A stretch of 64,000 nt of DNA from Mesorhizobium sp. M1E.F.Ca.ET.045.02.1.1 (GCF_003952485.1 NZ_CP034447.1:3548501-3612500), one strand, 5' to 3'. Positions 9,184 to 18,608 are shown, numbered from the stretch's first letter. Program-made: numbers and translations. The notes: generated by a model not told the origin, from the letters alone.

Positions 9184-10040
9184 ATGCGCGGCCCGAGAGG
9201 CGGCGCAATGCCGCCGAGGCGATCTTCGCCGACGAGATCGGCCTCCAGTTCGGTGTCTATCGCGAGTTCCGGCTGTGGAGCGCCTATCAGCCGATCTTCG
9301 CGCCGCAGGGCAGGACGCTCAAGGCTGTCGCCGTCGAAGCGCTGATCGAGCCGCGCCGGGTCGCGACACCCGTTGCGCCGCAGGTTTTCTTCGACAGCGT
9401 AGCGGCATCGGATCGCCTCTTTGTCGAGACGATGTGCCGGATGCTGCATCTCGGCAACTACCGCAACATCGGCGTCGATGGGCTTACGCTGTTCTTCAAC
9501 TACGACCCGATGATCAACGATCACCTCGGGCGGGCGCTGGCCGAGATCCGCCTTATGACCAGGCATCTCGGCGATTTCGGACTCGAGCCTGCCATGCTGG
9601 TCTGCGAGATCACCGAACAGGCGGCCGATGACCATGTGCTCGCCAGCCTGGTGCGCGAGATGAGGCATGACGGCATCCGCATCGCCATCGACGATTTCGG
9701 CACCGGACATTCGACCGAAGCGCGCATCGGCCTGCTGTCGCCCGACATCGTCAAGATCGACGGGGGCTGGTTCGCCGAATTCTGCCGCCACGCCGCTGCC
9801 GAGCGGTTCTTCCGGCCGCTGGTCTCGATGCTGCACGACCGCGGCGCCAAGGTGCTGGTCGAAGGCATCGAGCAGGCCACCCATCTGCGCGTGGCACTCG
9901 ACGGTGGCGTCGACCTCCTGCAGGGATACCACCTTGCCCGGCCGGCGCTTGCCGGCACGGTCTTCAACGAAGAGCCGCTCTCGGTCGACGCGCTGCTCGG
10001 CATGGACAACAAGGTCGTGCCCTTGCATCAGCGTCGCTGA
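9180..10040 (+). CDS. EAL-domain cyclic-di-GMP phosphodiesterase (second of pair)
   Basis: The 286-residue soluble EAL protein overlaps the preceding EAL gene by four bases (ATGA). This copy has the canonical EAL triplet (VEALIEP) and canonical DDFGTGHS, VKIDGGW and VEGIEQ, so it looks catalytically competent for cyclic-di-GMP hydrolysis. Similarity in length and order to its partner suggests an old tandem duplication in which the first copy drifted. There is no sensor domain, so partner proteins or the first copy may provide control. No regulator is adjacent. Confidence 0.83.
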   Translation: MNARPERRRNAAEAIFADEIGLQFGVYREFRLWSAYQPIFAPQGRTLKAVAVEALIEPRRVATPVAPQVFFDSVAASDRLFVETMCRMLHLGNYRNIGVDGLTLFFNYDPMINDHLGRALAEIRLMTRHLGDFGLEPAMLVCEITEQAADDHVLASLVREMRHDGIRIAIDDFGTGHSTEARIGLLSPDIVKIDGGWFAEFCRHAAAERFFRPLVSMLHDRGAKVLVEGIEQATHLRVALDGGVDLLQGYHLARPALAGTVFNEEPLSVDALLGMDNKVVPLHQRR

Positions 10041-10126
10041 TGCTTTCACTCAAAAACAAATCAATGGATGGGACTCGCAGAAGCAAGTTAGAGGCTTCTT
10101 GATCGCTCGATATGCCGGAGAGGGCC

Positions 10127-10735
10127 ATGATACTTTATGACATGATCGACAGCGGCAATTGCTACAAGCCGCGTCTTTTGATGGCTAAGCTCGGCATTCC
10201 CTTCACCCGTATCGAGGTGAGTTCGCATACCGGCGAGACGCGCAAGGCCGACTACGTCGCCAAGAACCCGAACGCGATGGTGCCGCTGCTCGAGCTCGAC
10301 GACGGCAGGCGCATCGCCGAATCCAACGCCATACTGCTCTATCTCGCCGAAGGCACGCGCTTCCTGCCGGCCGACAGATATGAGCGGGCGCTGGCCTATC
10401 AGTGGCTGTTCTTCGAGCAGTACAGCCACGAGCCCTATATCGCGGTGCGCAAGGCGCTGCTGACCTTTCCGGAGAGGGCCAAGGACGCCACACCGGAACG
10501 GCTCGCCTTGACGCTGGAGCGCGGCAACAAGGCGCTCGGCGTGATGAACAAGCATCTGGAGCAGAACGCCTTCTTCGCCGGCAGCGCTTACAGCGTCGCC
10601 GACATCGCGCTCTATGCCTACACCCACACCGCCGAGAAGGGCGGCTTCCAGCTCGACGCCTATCCGGCCGTGGTGGAATGGCTGAAGCGGGTCGAGGCGG
10701 ACGAAGGGCACGTGCCGATCGAGTGGGTGCCCTGA
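10127..10735 (+). CDS. Glutathione S-transferase family protein
   Basis: The 202-residue protein has an N-terminal thioredoxin-fold domain (MILYDMIDSGNCYKPRLLMA, cis-proline in NPNAMVPLLEL, then ESNAILLYLAEG) and an all-helical C-terminal domain with SVADIALYAY, the N-capping box of GSTs. It should bind glutathione and conjugate or reduce electrophiles; the substrate is unknown. The second ATG is preferred because GGAGAGGG sits directly upstream of it, whereas the earlier ATG lies within that site region. It is transcribed alone. Confidence 0.85.
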   Translation: MILYDMIDSGNCYKPRLLMAKLGIPFTRIEVSSHTGETRKADYVAKNPNAMVPLLELDDGRRIAESNAILLYLAEGTRFLPADRYERALAYQWLFFEQYSHEPYIAVRKALLTFPERAKDATPERLALTLERGNKALGVMNKHLEQNAFFAGSAYSVADIALYAYTHTAEKGGFQLDAYPAVVEWLKRVEADEGHVPIEWVP

Positions 10736-10777
10736 GCAGGCCACGTCGGCAATTGGCGAAAGCTTCGACGAGAGCGT

Positions 10778-10955
10778 CCTTCTCCCCGTCATTATACGGG
10801 GAGAAGATGGTGGCAGCCAGATGAGGGCGGCGCCGACCTCTGGCGTTGATTTGCTACCTGGATCTCCGGCAAAGCAAGCGAAGCTTGTCGCGACCCGTCG
10901 CGCTGCCCCTCATCGCCCTGCCGGGCACTTCCCCCGTATAATGACGGGGAGAAGG
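10778..10955. repeat. Inverted intergenic repeat, variant with CGTCATTATACG core
   Basis: The left arm CTTCTCCCCGTCATTATACG then GGGAGAAG (10779-10806) is repeated in opposite orientation at 10928-10955, where it reads CGTATAATGACG in the core. Each arm is itself a hairpin. Between them lies about 120 bp with GATGAGGG and CCCCTCAT as inner inverted blocks. The architecture matches the CTTCTCCCC family elsewhere in this window, with a different loop. Confidence 0.75.
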
Positions 10956-10998
10956 ATGCAGCTTCGCCGGTTTCGCCAATCGCCGGAAATCAGGCAAC

Positions 10999-11023
10999 AA
11001 AAAAGGCGGGCAATGCCCGCCTT
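10999..11023 (-). terminator. Rho-independent terminator of cspA
   Basis: On the minus strand a 9-bp stem, AAGGCGGGC with GCCCGCCTT, closes a 3-nt loop and is followed by a run of T. It lies about 165 bases after the cspA stop. Confidence 0.75.
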
Positions 11024-11188
11024 CCTATGCCGGTAGCCTGATCGGGAGCGTTGGGGCCGGGCCGTCGGCAATCCGCCGCTTCGGCTTGTCGGGTCCTTCC
11101 GCTCCGGCGCGCTTGTCGCGCGACCGTCAGTACATCCGTGACTCGCCGCGCGCTCCAGGCTCTCGCCCAGCGCGCGCCCTGCGCGAAA

Positions 11189-11401
11189 TCAGGCTGCCTT
11201 GCTCAGAGATCCAGCAGCGGACTTGCCGGTGCGGCGGTCCTGCTCGATCTCGAAGTTGATCTTCTGGCCTTCGATGAGGCTGGTCATGCCAGCGCGCTCG
11301 ACGGCGGAGATGTGAACGAAAACGTCCGCACCGCCATTGTCAGGCTGGATGAAGCCGAAGCCCTTGGTGGCGTTGAACCACTTGACCGTACCAGTTGCCA
11401 T
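11189..11401 (-). CDS. cspA: Cold-shock protein, CspA family
   Basis: The 70-residue single cold-shock domain has [20 protein letters not shown] with RNP1 (KGFGFI) and RNP2 (VFVHIS). It binds single-stranded RNA and DNA and melts RNA structure, acting as an RNA chaperone. The ATG follows GAAGGA; the frame extends 28 codons upstream but those residues do not belong to the family. A good promoter lies about 130 bases upstream, so the mRNA has the long leader typical of cold-shock genes, where control is often post-transcriptional. A terminator follows. Confidence 0.95.
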   Translation of the reverse strand: MATGTVKWFNATKGFGFIQPDNGGADVFVHISAVERAGMTSLIEGQKINFEIEQDRRTGKSAAGSLSKAA

Positions 11402-11533
11402 TAGAATGTCCTTCACATTTGCTTTGGTTTGACCGGACCGAAGTCCAGCCGGCGGTATCGAAATTTTGGAGATAGACGTCAGCAAACGCGAAGATCGCGA
11501 GGCCCGATCGATCGGCCAAATTCAATGGAGCGG

Positions 11534-11562
11534 ATATAGTATGGTTCGCGGATGAAAACAAG
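11534..11562 (-). promoter_or_regulatory. cspA promoter
   Basis: On the minus strand CTTGTT (-35, 11562-11557) and CTATAT (-10, 11539-11534) are spaced by 17 bases, a near-consensus alphaproteobacterial sigma-70 promoter. Transcription would begin near 11527, giving a leader of about 125 nt. Confidence 0.7.
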
Positions 11563-11668
11563 ATGGAGTTGCAGGCATGCTCCCAATGGGTGCCCTGATA
11601 GCGTGGAAGTTTTGAGGTCAGGCGCGCGTTGTGGAGGGAAGACACGCGCGCGATTGTAGGAGAGGACC

Positions 11669-11998
11669 ATGAGAACCATTCTGCTTGCCGCCTGCCTGAT
11701 GCTGGTGGCCGCCGAGGCACAGGCTGTCTCGCGCTACGACCCGACGCGCATGAGCTGCGGTCGCGTGCAGGCGACGATCGCCAGGCAGGGCGCCATCATC
11801 CTGCGCTACCAGTCGTCGCGCGTGCCTGGGCTGCCGCTTTATGATCGCTATGTGCGGGACGAGCGCTTCTGCAACATGGGCGAGGTGAGGGCGAGGGCCT
11901 ATGTGCCCAGCGCCGACACCAAGTCCTGCCCCGTCTATGTCTGCAAGCGGCCGGACTTCGACCGGCATTTTCGACGCCGCCTCTTCCCGCATCGCTAG
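11669..11998 (+). CDS. Small secreted cysteine-containing protein of unknown function
   Basis: The 109-residue protein starts with a clear signal peptide (MRTILLAACLMLVAAEAQA, cut before VSRYDP). The mature part is small and basic with four cysteines (SCGRVQ, FCNMGE and SCPVYVC), probably forming two disulphides in the periplasm, and ends in an Arg/His-rich tail. AGGAGAGG precedes the ATG. I do not recognise a named family; similar short proteins are common as hypothetical proteins in Rhizobiales. It stands alone between cspA and ogt, and the cspA promoter points away from it. Confidence 0.7.
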   Translation: MRTILLAACLMLVAAEAQAVSRYDPTRMSCGRVQATIARQGAIILRYQSSRVPGLPLYDRYVRDERFCNMGEVRARAYVPSADTKSCPVYVCKRPDFDRHFRRRLFPHR

Positions 11999-12024
11999 GG
12001 GAGCCCGGCGTTCGGCAGGTTTTG

Positions 12025-12594
12025 TCAGAAACCGAATGATGCCTGCGCGGCCGGAGGCGGGCCGACGCGCACGCCTTCCATGGCGAGCATCTTCTCCTTG
12101 GTGGCCGAACCGCCGGGCGCGGAGAAGCCGCCGATCTTGCCGCCCGCGGCGAGGATGCGGTGGCACGGAATGACCAGCGGCACCGGGTTGGCACCGAGCG
12201 CGGCACCGGTTTCGCGCGCGAGCCCGGAATGACCGGCGCGCTTGGCCAATTCGCCATAGGTGGTGGTCTCGCCGAAGCCGAGCTTGCGCGCGGCGTCGTA
12301 GATGGCGAGACGGAAATCGTCGACGCCGTCGAGATCGACCGGCACGCCGGAGAAATCGACATCCTCTCCGGCCGCATAGGCCTTGATCGAGGCGATCAAT
12401 TCGACCACCCATTTCGGCTGTTCGGTAGAGCTTGAAACGCCGGCATGGCGAAACAGCCGGCGCTCGATCGCTTCACGGCTGCGTTCGGGCAGGCAGAGCC
12501 GGATCAGGCCTTTTTCGCTCCAGGCAATGCCCATGAAGCCGATCACTGTTTCTAACACTGCGTGGCCGGCCGTGATCGGTGATGCGTTTTCCAT
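12025..12594 (-). CDS. ogt: Methylated-DNA--protein-cysteine methyltransferase
   Basis: The 189-residue DNA repair protein transfers the methyl group of O6-methylguanine to its own cysteine in a single-use reaction. The catalytic motif VIPCHRILAAGGKIGGFS is present, preceded by FGETTTYGELA and the helix-turn-helix region RETGAALGANPVP. It has the N-terminal domain of the Ogt/MGMT type and no Ada-like regulatory domain, so it is probably the constitutive form. AAGGAG precedes the chosen ATG; a 13-residue upstream extension is possible but has no such site. Confidence 0.92.
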   Translation of the reverse strand: MENASPITAGHAVLETVIGFMGIAWSEKGLIRLCLPERSREAIERRLFRHAGVSSSTEQPKWVVELIASIKAYAAGEDVDFSGVPVDLDGVDDFRLAIYDAARKLGFGETTTYGELAKRAGHSGLARETGAALGANPVPLVIPCHRILAAGGKIGGFSAPGGSATKEKMLAMEGVRVGPPPAAQASFGF

Positions 12595-12769
12595 GATGGG
12601 CTCCTTTTCGCAAACCGCGAAAAACGGGTACATCTACAGTACAGATAGGGAACAATATCGCAATTCCCCCCGAGTCTCGCCACCCGAAAACCGCATACCG
12701 GCCCCGATTGCCCGCTTGGAATCGCTGGTGTAAGGACTTTTTAACAACCGACAATCGGACCTGCAGGGC

Positions 12770-13720
12770 TTGGCAGCGAAAATCATCCTTACCGCGATCG
12801 GCGTGCTCGTTGCCGCTGCCGGTCTTAGCGGCTGTACCTCGACCTCGCAGACGAAGGCTGCGCCCCAGCTTGCGGCGGCTTCGACGCCGACCGTCGAGGA
12901 TGACACGCCAACCGTCGCGTTGCCCGAAACCGTTGCCGTGCTGCCGGAGCCTTCCGGCCTTGCTCAGGTGCAGACGGCGGCTTTGACCGGCGATGCCGCA
13001 GCCACCGCCGCGGCAGGCGGACAGTTGCCGCCGCCCGCGCAGCCTGGTGCGCCGCTGCCGCCGCCCGCGCAGCCCGCCGCGTTTGCCGGCGCGACGCCCG
13101 TCGCCGGCCAGTTCCCGCCACCGCCCGTGCTGATGGCCGGCGCGTCGCCAACCGGGCCTGGCTCGCTCAAGCAGGCAGCCACCTACGCGACCGCCGGCGT
13201 TGCCATGCCGGTCACTGGCCAGTCTGCAAAGGTGGCCCCCATGCCCGGCGTTCAGCAGGTCGCCTATGTGGTGCCGCAGAACCCGGCGCTGCTTGCGCAA
13301 CCGGGCCAGGCCGAAAAGCACGCCACGGGCCCACGCGCCGAGATCGAGCGGCTGATCGAGAAATATTCGGTGATCTACGAAGTGCCGGTCGATCTGGTGC
13401 GCTATGTCGTCAACCGCGAGAGCACGTTCAACCCGAAAGCCTACAATCACGGCCATTGGGGACTGATGCAGATCAAGCACGCCACGGCGCGCGGCATGGG
13501 CTATGACGGGCCGGCTACCGGTCTGTTCGACGCCGAGACCAATCTCAAATACGCGGTCAAATATCTGCGCGGCGCCTGGCTGGTCTCCGGCGGCAACGCC
13601 AAGCGGGCCGACACGCTCTACCAGACCGGCTATTATTACGACGCCAAGCGCAAGGGCCTGCTCGAGGAGACGGGCCTAGGCGTCGACCGCAGGCGGCATC
13701 GGCTGCCGCCCGACGCCTGA
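12770..13720 (+). CDS. Lipoprotein lytic transglycosylase (SLT domain)
   Basis: The 316-residue protein begins with a lipoprotein signal whose lipobox LSGC puts the lipidated cysteine at residue 22. A long Ala/Pro-rich linker (about 25-180, with repeated PPPAQPxA units) leads to a C-terminal SLT domain: NRESTFNPKAYN with the catalytic glutamate, GHWGLMQIKHATARGMGY, then NLKYAVKYLRGAW. It should cleave peptidoglycan glycan strands from the outer-membrane side of the periplasm. The start is TTG, as no ATG or GTG lies in frame nearby; its ribosome site (CAGGG) is weak. The stop codon is embedded in an 18-bp perfect palindrome. Confidence 0.85.
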   Translation: MAAKIILTAIGVLVAAAGLSGCTSTSQTKAAPQLAAASTPTVEDDTPTVALPETVAVLPEPSGLAQVQTAALTGDAAATAAAGGQLPPPAQPGAPLPPPAQPAAFAGATPVAGQFPPPPVLMAGASPTGPGSLKQAATYATAGVAMPVTGQSAKVAPMPGVQQVAYVVPQNPALLAQPGQAEKHATGPRAEIERLIEKYSVIYEVPVDLVRYVVNRESTFNPKAYNHGHWGLMQIKHATARGMGYDGPATGLFDAETNLKYAVKYLRGAWLVSGGNAKRADTLYQTGYYYDAKRKGLLEETGLGVDRRRHRLPPDA

Positions 13721-13773
13721 GGTTGCAACCTCAGCGCATGTCGCCCAAAAAAGTAGCGGTTTTGGCCATGCAT
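13717..13773. repeat. Palindrome plus degenerate CGCCCAAAA repeat at a gene junction
   Basis: CTGAGGTTGCAACCTCAG (13717-13734) is a perfect 18-bp palindrome that includes the transglycosylase stop codon. It is followed at once by a degenerate inverted pair, GCATGTCGCCCAAAA (13737-13751) and TTTTGGCCATGCAT (13760-13773). The second pair is related to the TGCATGTCGCCCAAAA palindromes at 59.65 and 62.68 kb. It covers both candidate start codons of the following acetyltransferase. Confidence 0.65.
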
Positions 13774-14265
13774 GAAAATCCAGGTCCTCGCCCCGCGGCG
13801 CCCAACGACATTCGCCTTCGCAAGTTGCTCGACGATGCGCTGACCGCGCCGCATTGGCCGGACGGTTTCATCATGCGCCCGTTCGAGCACAGGGATGCGC
13901 AGGCCGTGCATGCGCTGCTGGAAGAGGTGTTCGACGACGGCACCGACGGGCCGTTCGAGGACTGGTGGCCGCGCATCCTCGGCAATGCGGAGTTCGATCC
14001 TGATCTCTTTTTCCTCGTCATCGACGGCAAGGGGCTGCTGGCGGGCGCGGCCCTTTGCCGGACGTCCGGCTTCGTCAGGGATCTCGCCGTTCACCCGGAC
14101 TCCAGAGGGCATGGTATCGGCGAAGCGCTGATGCGGCATGTGTTCGTGACCTTCCGCGACAGGGGCGCCGCCCGTGTCGATCTCAAGACCAACACGGTCA
14201 AGAACGCCGCCGCCTTCAGGCTGTACGAGCGGCTGGGCATGGTTCCGGTCGCCTGGGAAGGCTAG
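13738..14265 (+). CDS. GNAT-family N-acetyltransferase
   Basis: The 175-residue protein has a GNAT domain in its C-terminal two thirds: GFIMRPFEHRDAQAVHALL, then VRDLAVHPDSRGHGIGEALM with the acetyl-CoA loop RGHGIG, and NAAAFRLYERLGM. It transfers an acetyl group from acetyl-CoA to an unknown amine. The start is uncertain. ATG 13738 gives MSPKKVAVLAMHE, but that peptide is the translation of a palindromic repeat (the same SPK..A pattern appears at the other copies), and ATG 13768 is the alternative. Neither has a good ribosome site. The preceding transglycosylase stop is only 17 bases upstream of the first ATG, so they may share a transcript. Confidence 0.75.
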   Translation: MSPKKVAVLAMHENPGPRPAAPNDIRLRKLLDDALTAPHWPDGFIMRPFEHRDAQAVHALLEEVFDDGTDGPFEDWWPRILGNAEFDPDLFFLVIDGKGLLAGAALCRTSGFVRDLAVHPDSRGHGIGEALMRHVFVTFRDRGAARVDLKTNTVKNAAAFRLYERLGMVPVAWEG

Positions 14266-14706
14266 GCCCGGAAGGCTAGGCTTGGAAAGGCTGGCGATTT
14301 CCAGCAGTCATCGGCGCCGCGGCGATCATCATGTGCAGGCATTGTGAACCACTTCACACAGGCTGACGTTAGGGCATGCTAATGCGTCGTCGTGCCGGGC
14401 GGCCGATCGGCGGATCGACGCTGGCAAGGCGTCGGAGGAGGCTGTGCCGGCATGCGTCAGCCACTCCAAGGTGGGCTCCGGGGCGGGGGTTTCGGAGCCC
14501 GCCCGCTTTCGTTTGAAATCCGCCCATCCATCCACCAGATTGCACATCTGCGCGCGCTTCGGTCAGGGGCCGACACGCCGCCGTTCATGCCGAATGGCTC
14601 ATATTGGAACCCAAAGCGGTGCTCCGCATTCAAGTGCTGGGTGGGCATCTGATGGCTGTCGACGCGCGCGGTCTCCGTCGCCAGCGCCAAAGGGAGGTCC
14701 ACCGCC
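14266..14706. other. Long leader region of the sugar ABC transporter
   Basis: The 441-bp gap has no convincing gene. It holds a perfect CRP-type site (listed separately), an 8-bp inverted repeat GGCTGACG (14361-14368) and CGTCAGCC (14455-14462) enclosing about 86 nt with further pairing potential (GCATGC, TGCCGG), and a hairpin GGGCTCCG/CGGAGCCC at 14473-14500. This could be a structured leader or small RNA; I cannot match it to a known class. Confidence 0.4.
14343..14358. promoter_or_regulatory. CRP/FNR-type operator upstream of the sugar transporter
   Basis: TGTGAACCACTTCACA fits TGTGA-N6-TCACA exactly, the classic cAMP-CRP consensus. It lies about 350 bases before the binding-protein start. 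Catabolite control by a CRP-family protein would suit a sugar ABC transporter, but rhizobial CRP-like proteins can prefer other sequences. Confidence 0.4.
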
Positions 14707-15975
14707 TTGAAGCTTTTCCATGCATTTTTAGCGCTGGCAGTCGGCGCCATGCTGTCGGCTGCCCCGGCACGGGCCGTCGACCTGTCGATCGTGTCGGGAG
14801 ACACCGGCAGCGGCATCAAGGTGCTGCGCGAGATACTCGACCAGTATGAGAAGAAGAGCGGCAACAAGGTCAACATCGTCGTCATGCCGCCGTCGACGAC
14901 CGACCAGTTCGGCCAGTACAAGCTGTGGCTCGCCGCCGGCAACACCGACATCGACGTCTATCAGACCGATGTGATCTGGGCGCCGCAGCTCGCCAGCCAG
15001 CTCGTCGACCTGACCGCGGCGACCAAGGATGTCGTCGGTGCGCATTTCCCGTCGATCATCCAGTCGCAGACCGTCAACGGCAAGCTCATCGCGCTGCCGA
15101 TCTTCACCGACGCGCCGGCGCTCTACTACCGCAAGGACCTGCTCGACAAATACGGCGCCAAGGTGCCGACCACCTGGAAGGAGCTGGCCGATACCGCCAA
15201 GCTCGTCATGGACAAGGAGCGGGCCGCCGGCAACAAGGACATGTGGGGCTTCGTCTTCCAGGGCAACGCCTATGAGGGGCTGACCTGCGACGCGCTCGAA
15301 TGGGTGATGTCGAATGGCGGCGGCCAGATCATCGAGCCCGACGGCACCGTCTCCATCAACAATGCAAAGGCGGCGACGGCGCTCGACATGGCCAAGGGGT
15401 GGATCGGCACCATCGCGCCGCCCGGCGTGCTCGCCTACCAGGAAGAGGAATCGCGCGGCGTCTGGCAGACCGGCAATGCGGTCTTCATGCGCAACTGGCC
15501 CTATGCCTATGCGCTGGGCAACGGCCCTGACGCACCGATCAAGGGCAAGTTCGACGTGGCGCCGCTGCCGGCCGGCACGGACGAGGGCGCGCGGCCGGCC
15601 GCGACGCTCGGCGGCTGGAATCTTGCCGTCTCCAAATATTCGAAAAACCCAGACGCGGCGATCGATATGGTCAAGTTCATCGCCTCGCCCGAAATGCAGA
15701 AATACCGGACGCTGAGAACGTCCAACCTGCCGACCATCCAGGCGCTCTATGACGATGCCGACATCGCCAAGGAACAGCCGATCATCCCGCGCTGGAAAGA
15801 GGTCTTCCTCAACGCGGCGCCGCGCCCGTCCGCCGCGGTCAAGGTCAAATACAACGAGGCGTCGAGCCAGTTCTGGACCGCCGTGCACAAGACCTTGTCG
15901 GGCGAAGGCAGCGCCGTCGACAATCTCGCTGATCTCGAAGTGACGCTGACCAAGCTGAAGGGCAACGGCTGGTGA
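14707..15975 (+). CDS. Sugar ABC transporter periplasmic binding protein (trehalose/maltose type)
   Basis: The 422-residue extracellular family 1 solute-binding protein begins with a signal peptide (cut after APARA) and ends in GNGW. The two-lobe pattern is visible: VDLSIVSGDTGSGIKVLREI, then LWLAAGNTDIDVYQTDVIW and PIFTDAPALYYRKDLLDKYG. It resembles rhizobial ThuE, which feeds a trehalose/maltose/sucrose importer; specificity here is inferred. The start is TTG, with AGGGAGG about 9 nt upstream. It overlaps the first permease (GTGA), so the three transporter genes form an operon. Confidence 0.82.
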   Translation: MKLFHAFLALAVGAMLSAAPARAVDLSIVSGDTGSGIKVLREILDQYEKKSGNKVNIVVMPPSTTDQFGQYKLWLAAGNTDIDVYQTDVIWAPQLASQLVDLTAATKDVVGAHFPSIIQSQTVNGKLIALPIFTDAPALYYRKDLLDKYGAKVPTTWKELADTAKLVMDKERAAGNKDMWGFVFQGNAYEGLTCDALEWVMSNGGGQIIEPDGTVSINNAKAATALDMAKGWIGTIAPPGVLAYQEEESRGVWQTGNAVFMRNWPYAYALGNGPDAPIKGKFDVAPLPAGTDEGARPAATLGGWNLAVSKYSKNPDAAIDMVKFIASPEMQKYRTLRTSNLPTIQALYDDADIAKEQPIIPRWKEVFLNAAPRPSAAVKVKYNEASSQFWTAVHKTLSGEGSAVDNLADLEVTLTKLKGNGW

Positions 15976-16999
15976 CCGCGGAGCCTGCGGGGGCAGGCTC
16001 CGGCGTCGTCGCCGGCAGAGCGAGCGCCGGCAGGTCCGCGCCGGCGAAAGCCGAGGTGACCGCCCGGCGTCCATCCTCGCAACTGATGCGTCAGCGCGTA
16101 CGCTCGGCCTGGCTGTTCCTCACGCCGATGCTTGTGGTGCTTGCCGCCGTCGCCGGCTGGCCGCTGATCCGCACGGTCTATTTCAGCTTCACCGATGCCT
16201 CGCTGTCCGATCTCGACGCCCGCCAGTGGGTCGGCTTCGGCAACTATTTCTCGGTGCTCAGCATGCCGAGCGGCCGCACCATATATGACGGGCTGCTGGT
16301 CGATCCGGTGTGGTGGCGCGCCGTCTGGAACACCGTGCGCTTCACGGCGATCTCGGTGACCTGCGAGACGATCCTCGGCATGATCGTGGCGCTGGTGCTC
16401 AACGCCGAGTTCCGTGGGCGCGGCATCGTCAGGGCGGCGATCCTCATTCCCTGGGCGATCCCGACGATCGTCTCGGCCAAGATGTGGCAATGGATGCTCA
16501 ACGACCAGTTCGGCATCATCAATGTCGTGCTGCTCGGCCTCGGCCTGATCCATGCCAAGATCGCCTGGATCGCCAGCGCCGACACGGCGATGGTGGCGGT
16601 GCTGATCGTCGACATCTGGAAGACGACGCCGTTCATGGCGCTCTTGATCCTTGCGGCGCTGCAGATGCTGCCGCGCGAGATCCTCGAGGTCGCCAGGCTC
16701 GACGGCGCCAATCCGTGGCAGATCTTCTGGCGGGTGACCTTGCCGCTGATCCGCCCTGCGGTGATGGTGGCGGTGATCTTCCGCGCGCTCGATGCGCTGC
16801 GCATCTTCGACCTGATCTATGTGCTGACGCCCAACAATGTGCAGACCAAGTCGATGTCGGTGTTCGCGCGCGAGAACCTATTCGAGTTCGACAAGTTCGC
16901 CTATGGCTCGGCCGCCTCGACGCTGCTGTTCCTGATCCTCGCGCTGCTCACCATTTCCTACATCCGCATCGCCCGGATAAGCCTGGAAGGAGGCCGCTG

Positions 17000-17000
<1 letters not shown>
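15972..17000 (+). CDS. Sugar ABC transporter permease 1 (MalF/ThuF type)
   Basis: The 342-residue inner-membrane permease has about six transmembrane helices after a cytoplasmic N-terminus of about 45 residues. The EAA loop that docks the ATPase is clear: [20 protein letters not shown] (about 236-255). It is the first of two CUT1 permeases. The GTG start overlaps the binding-protein stop in GTGA, and its own stop overlaps the ATG of the second permease in TGATG, so translation is coupled throughout. Confidence 0.88.
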
Positions 17001-17973
<973 letters not shown>

Positions 17974-18033
17974 CACGCAACCGGCGCGCTCATGCCGCGT
18001 TTGGGTATCCGAGGGGCTGATCGGAGATTTGAG

Positions 18034-18597
18034 ATGAAAACGCTTCTGACCGCGACCGCCGTCGCGCTGCTTGCCGGCGCGCCGGCCGCCCTTGCCCAAT
18101 CGGAGGATACCAGCCCCGATGCGGTCGGCCCCATGGTGACCGAGGACAAGGTCGACACCCAGACCTTCGTCGCCACCGTGCCCAACGCCAACGCATTCGA
18201 GATCCAGTCGAGCAAGCTGGCTGAGGAGCAGTCGGCGTCGGACGACGTGAAGGACTTCGCCAGGCAGATGATCGAGGACCACACCAAGGCTGGCGATGAC
18301 TTCAAGGCGGCGATGAGCCAGGGCCAGACGACGGCCTCGATCAAGCCGGCCGGGCCAGGGATGCAGCCCAAGGAACAGCAGATGCTAGGCGAGTTGAAGA
18401 GCGCGAGCGGCAAGGAGTTCGACCAGAAGTACATCAAGATGCAGACCGACGCGCACAAGGACGCCGTCGCGCTGTTCAGCACCTATGCGAAGTCCGGCGA
18501 CGACCCGGCGATGAAGGAATTCGCCAAGAAGGAGCTGCCGGTGCTCAAGATGCACGAGAAGCATGTGAAGGAGCTGGCGGTGGCGCATCAGGGGTGA
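18034..18597 (+). CDS. DUF4142 periplasmic protein
   Basis: The 187-residue protein has a signal peptide (MKTLLTATAVALLAGAPAALA) and a DUF4142 domain, a ferritin-like four-helix fold seen in NANAFEIQSSKLAEEQSASDDVKDFARQMIEDHTKA and the matching C-terminal helices with HKDAVALFSTYAKSG. Family members are exported proteins often induced by stress; no biochemical activity is established. GGAGATTTGAG precedes the ATG. It begins 60 bases after the permease stop on the same strand, so read-through from the transporter operon is possible, but the function looks unrelated. Confidence 0.82.
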   Translation: MKTLLTATAVALLAGAPAALAQSEDTSPDAVGPMVTEDKVDTQTFVATVPNANAFEIQSSKLAEEQSASDDVKDFARQMIEDHTKAGDDFKAAMSQGQTTASIKPAGPGMQPKEQQMLGELKSASGKEFDQKYIKMQTDAHKDAVALFSTYAKSGDDPAMKEFAKKELPVLKMHEKHVKELAVAHQG

Positions 18598-18608
18598 AGC
18601 GGTCCTTA

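Larger units (their letters stand above)
10736..11188. other. Non-coding gap with a repeat and the cspA terminator
   Basis: The 453-bp stretch between the GST and cspA genes holds an inverted intergenic repeat and a minus-strand terminator, listed separately. The remaining sequence at 11030-11188 is GC-rich with no clear gene or motif. Confidence 0.6.

Noticed and set aside
9018..10049. Minus-strand 343-codon frame opposite the EAL pair
   Set aside because: It is antisense to two genes with clear EAL motifs, and its sequence shows no family pattern.
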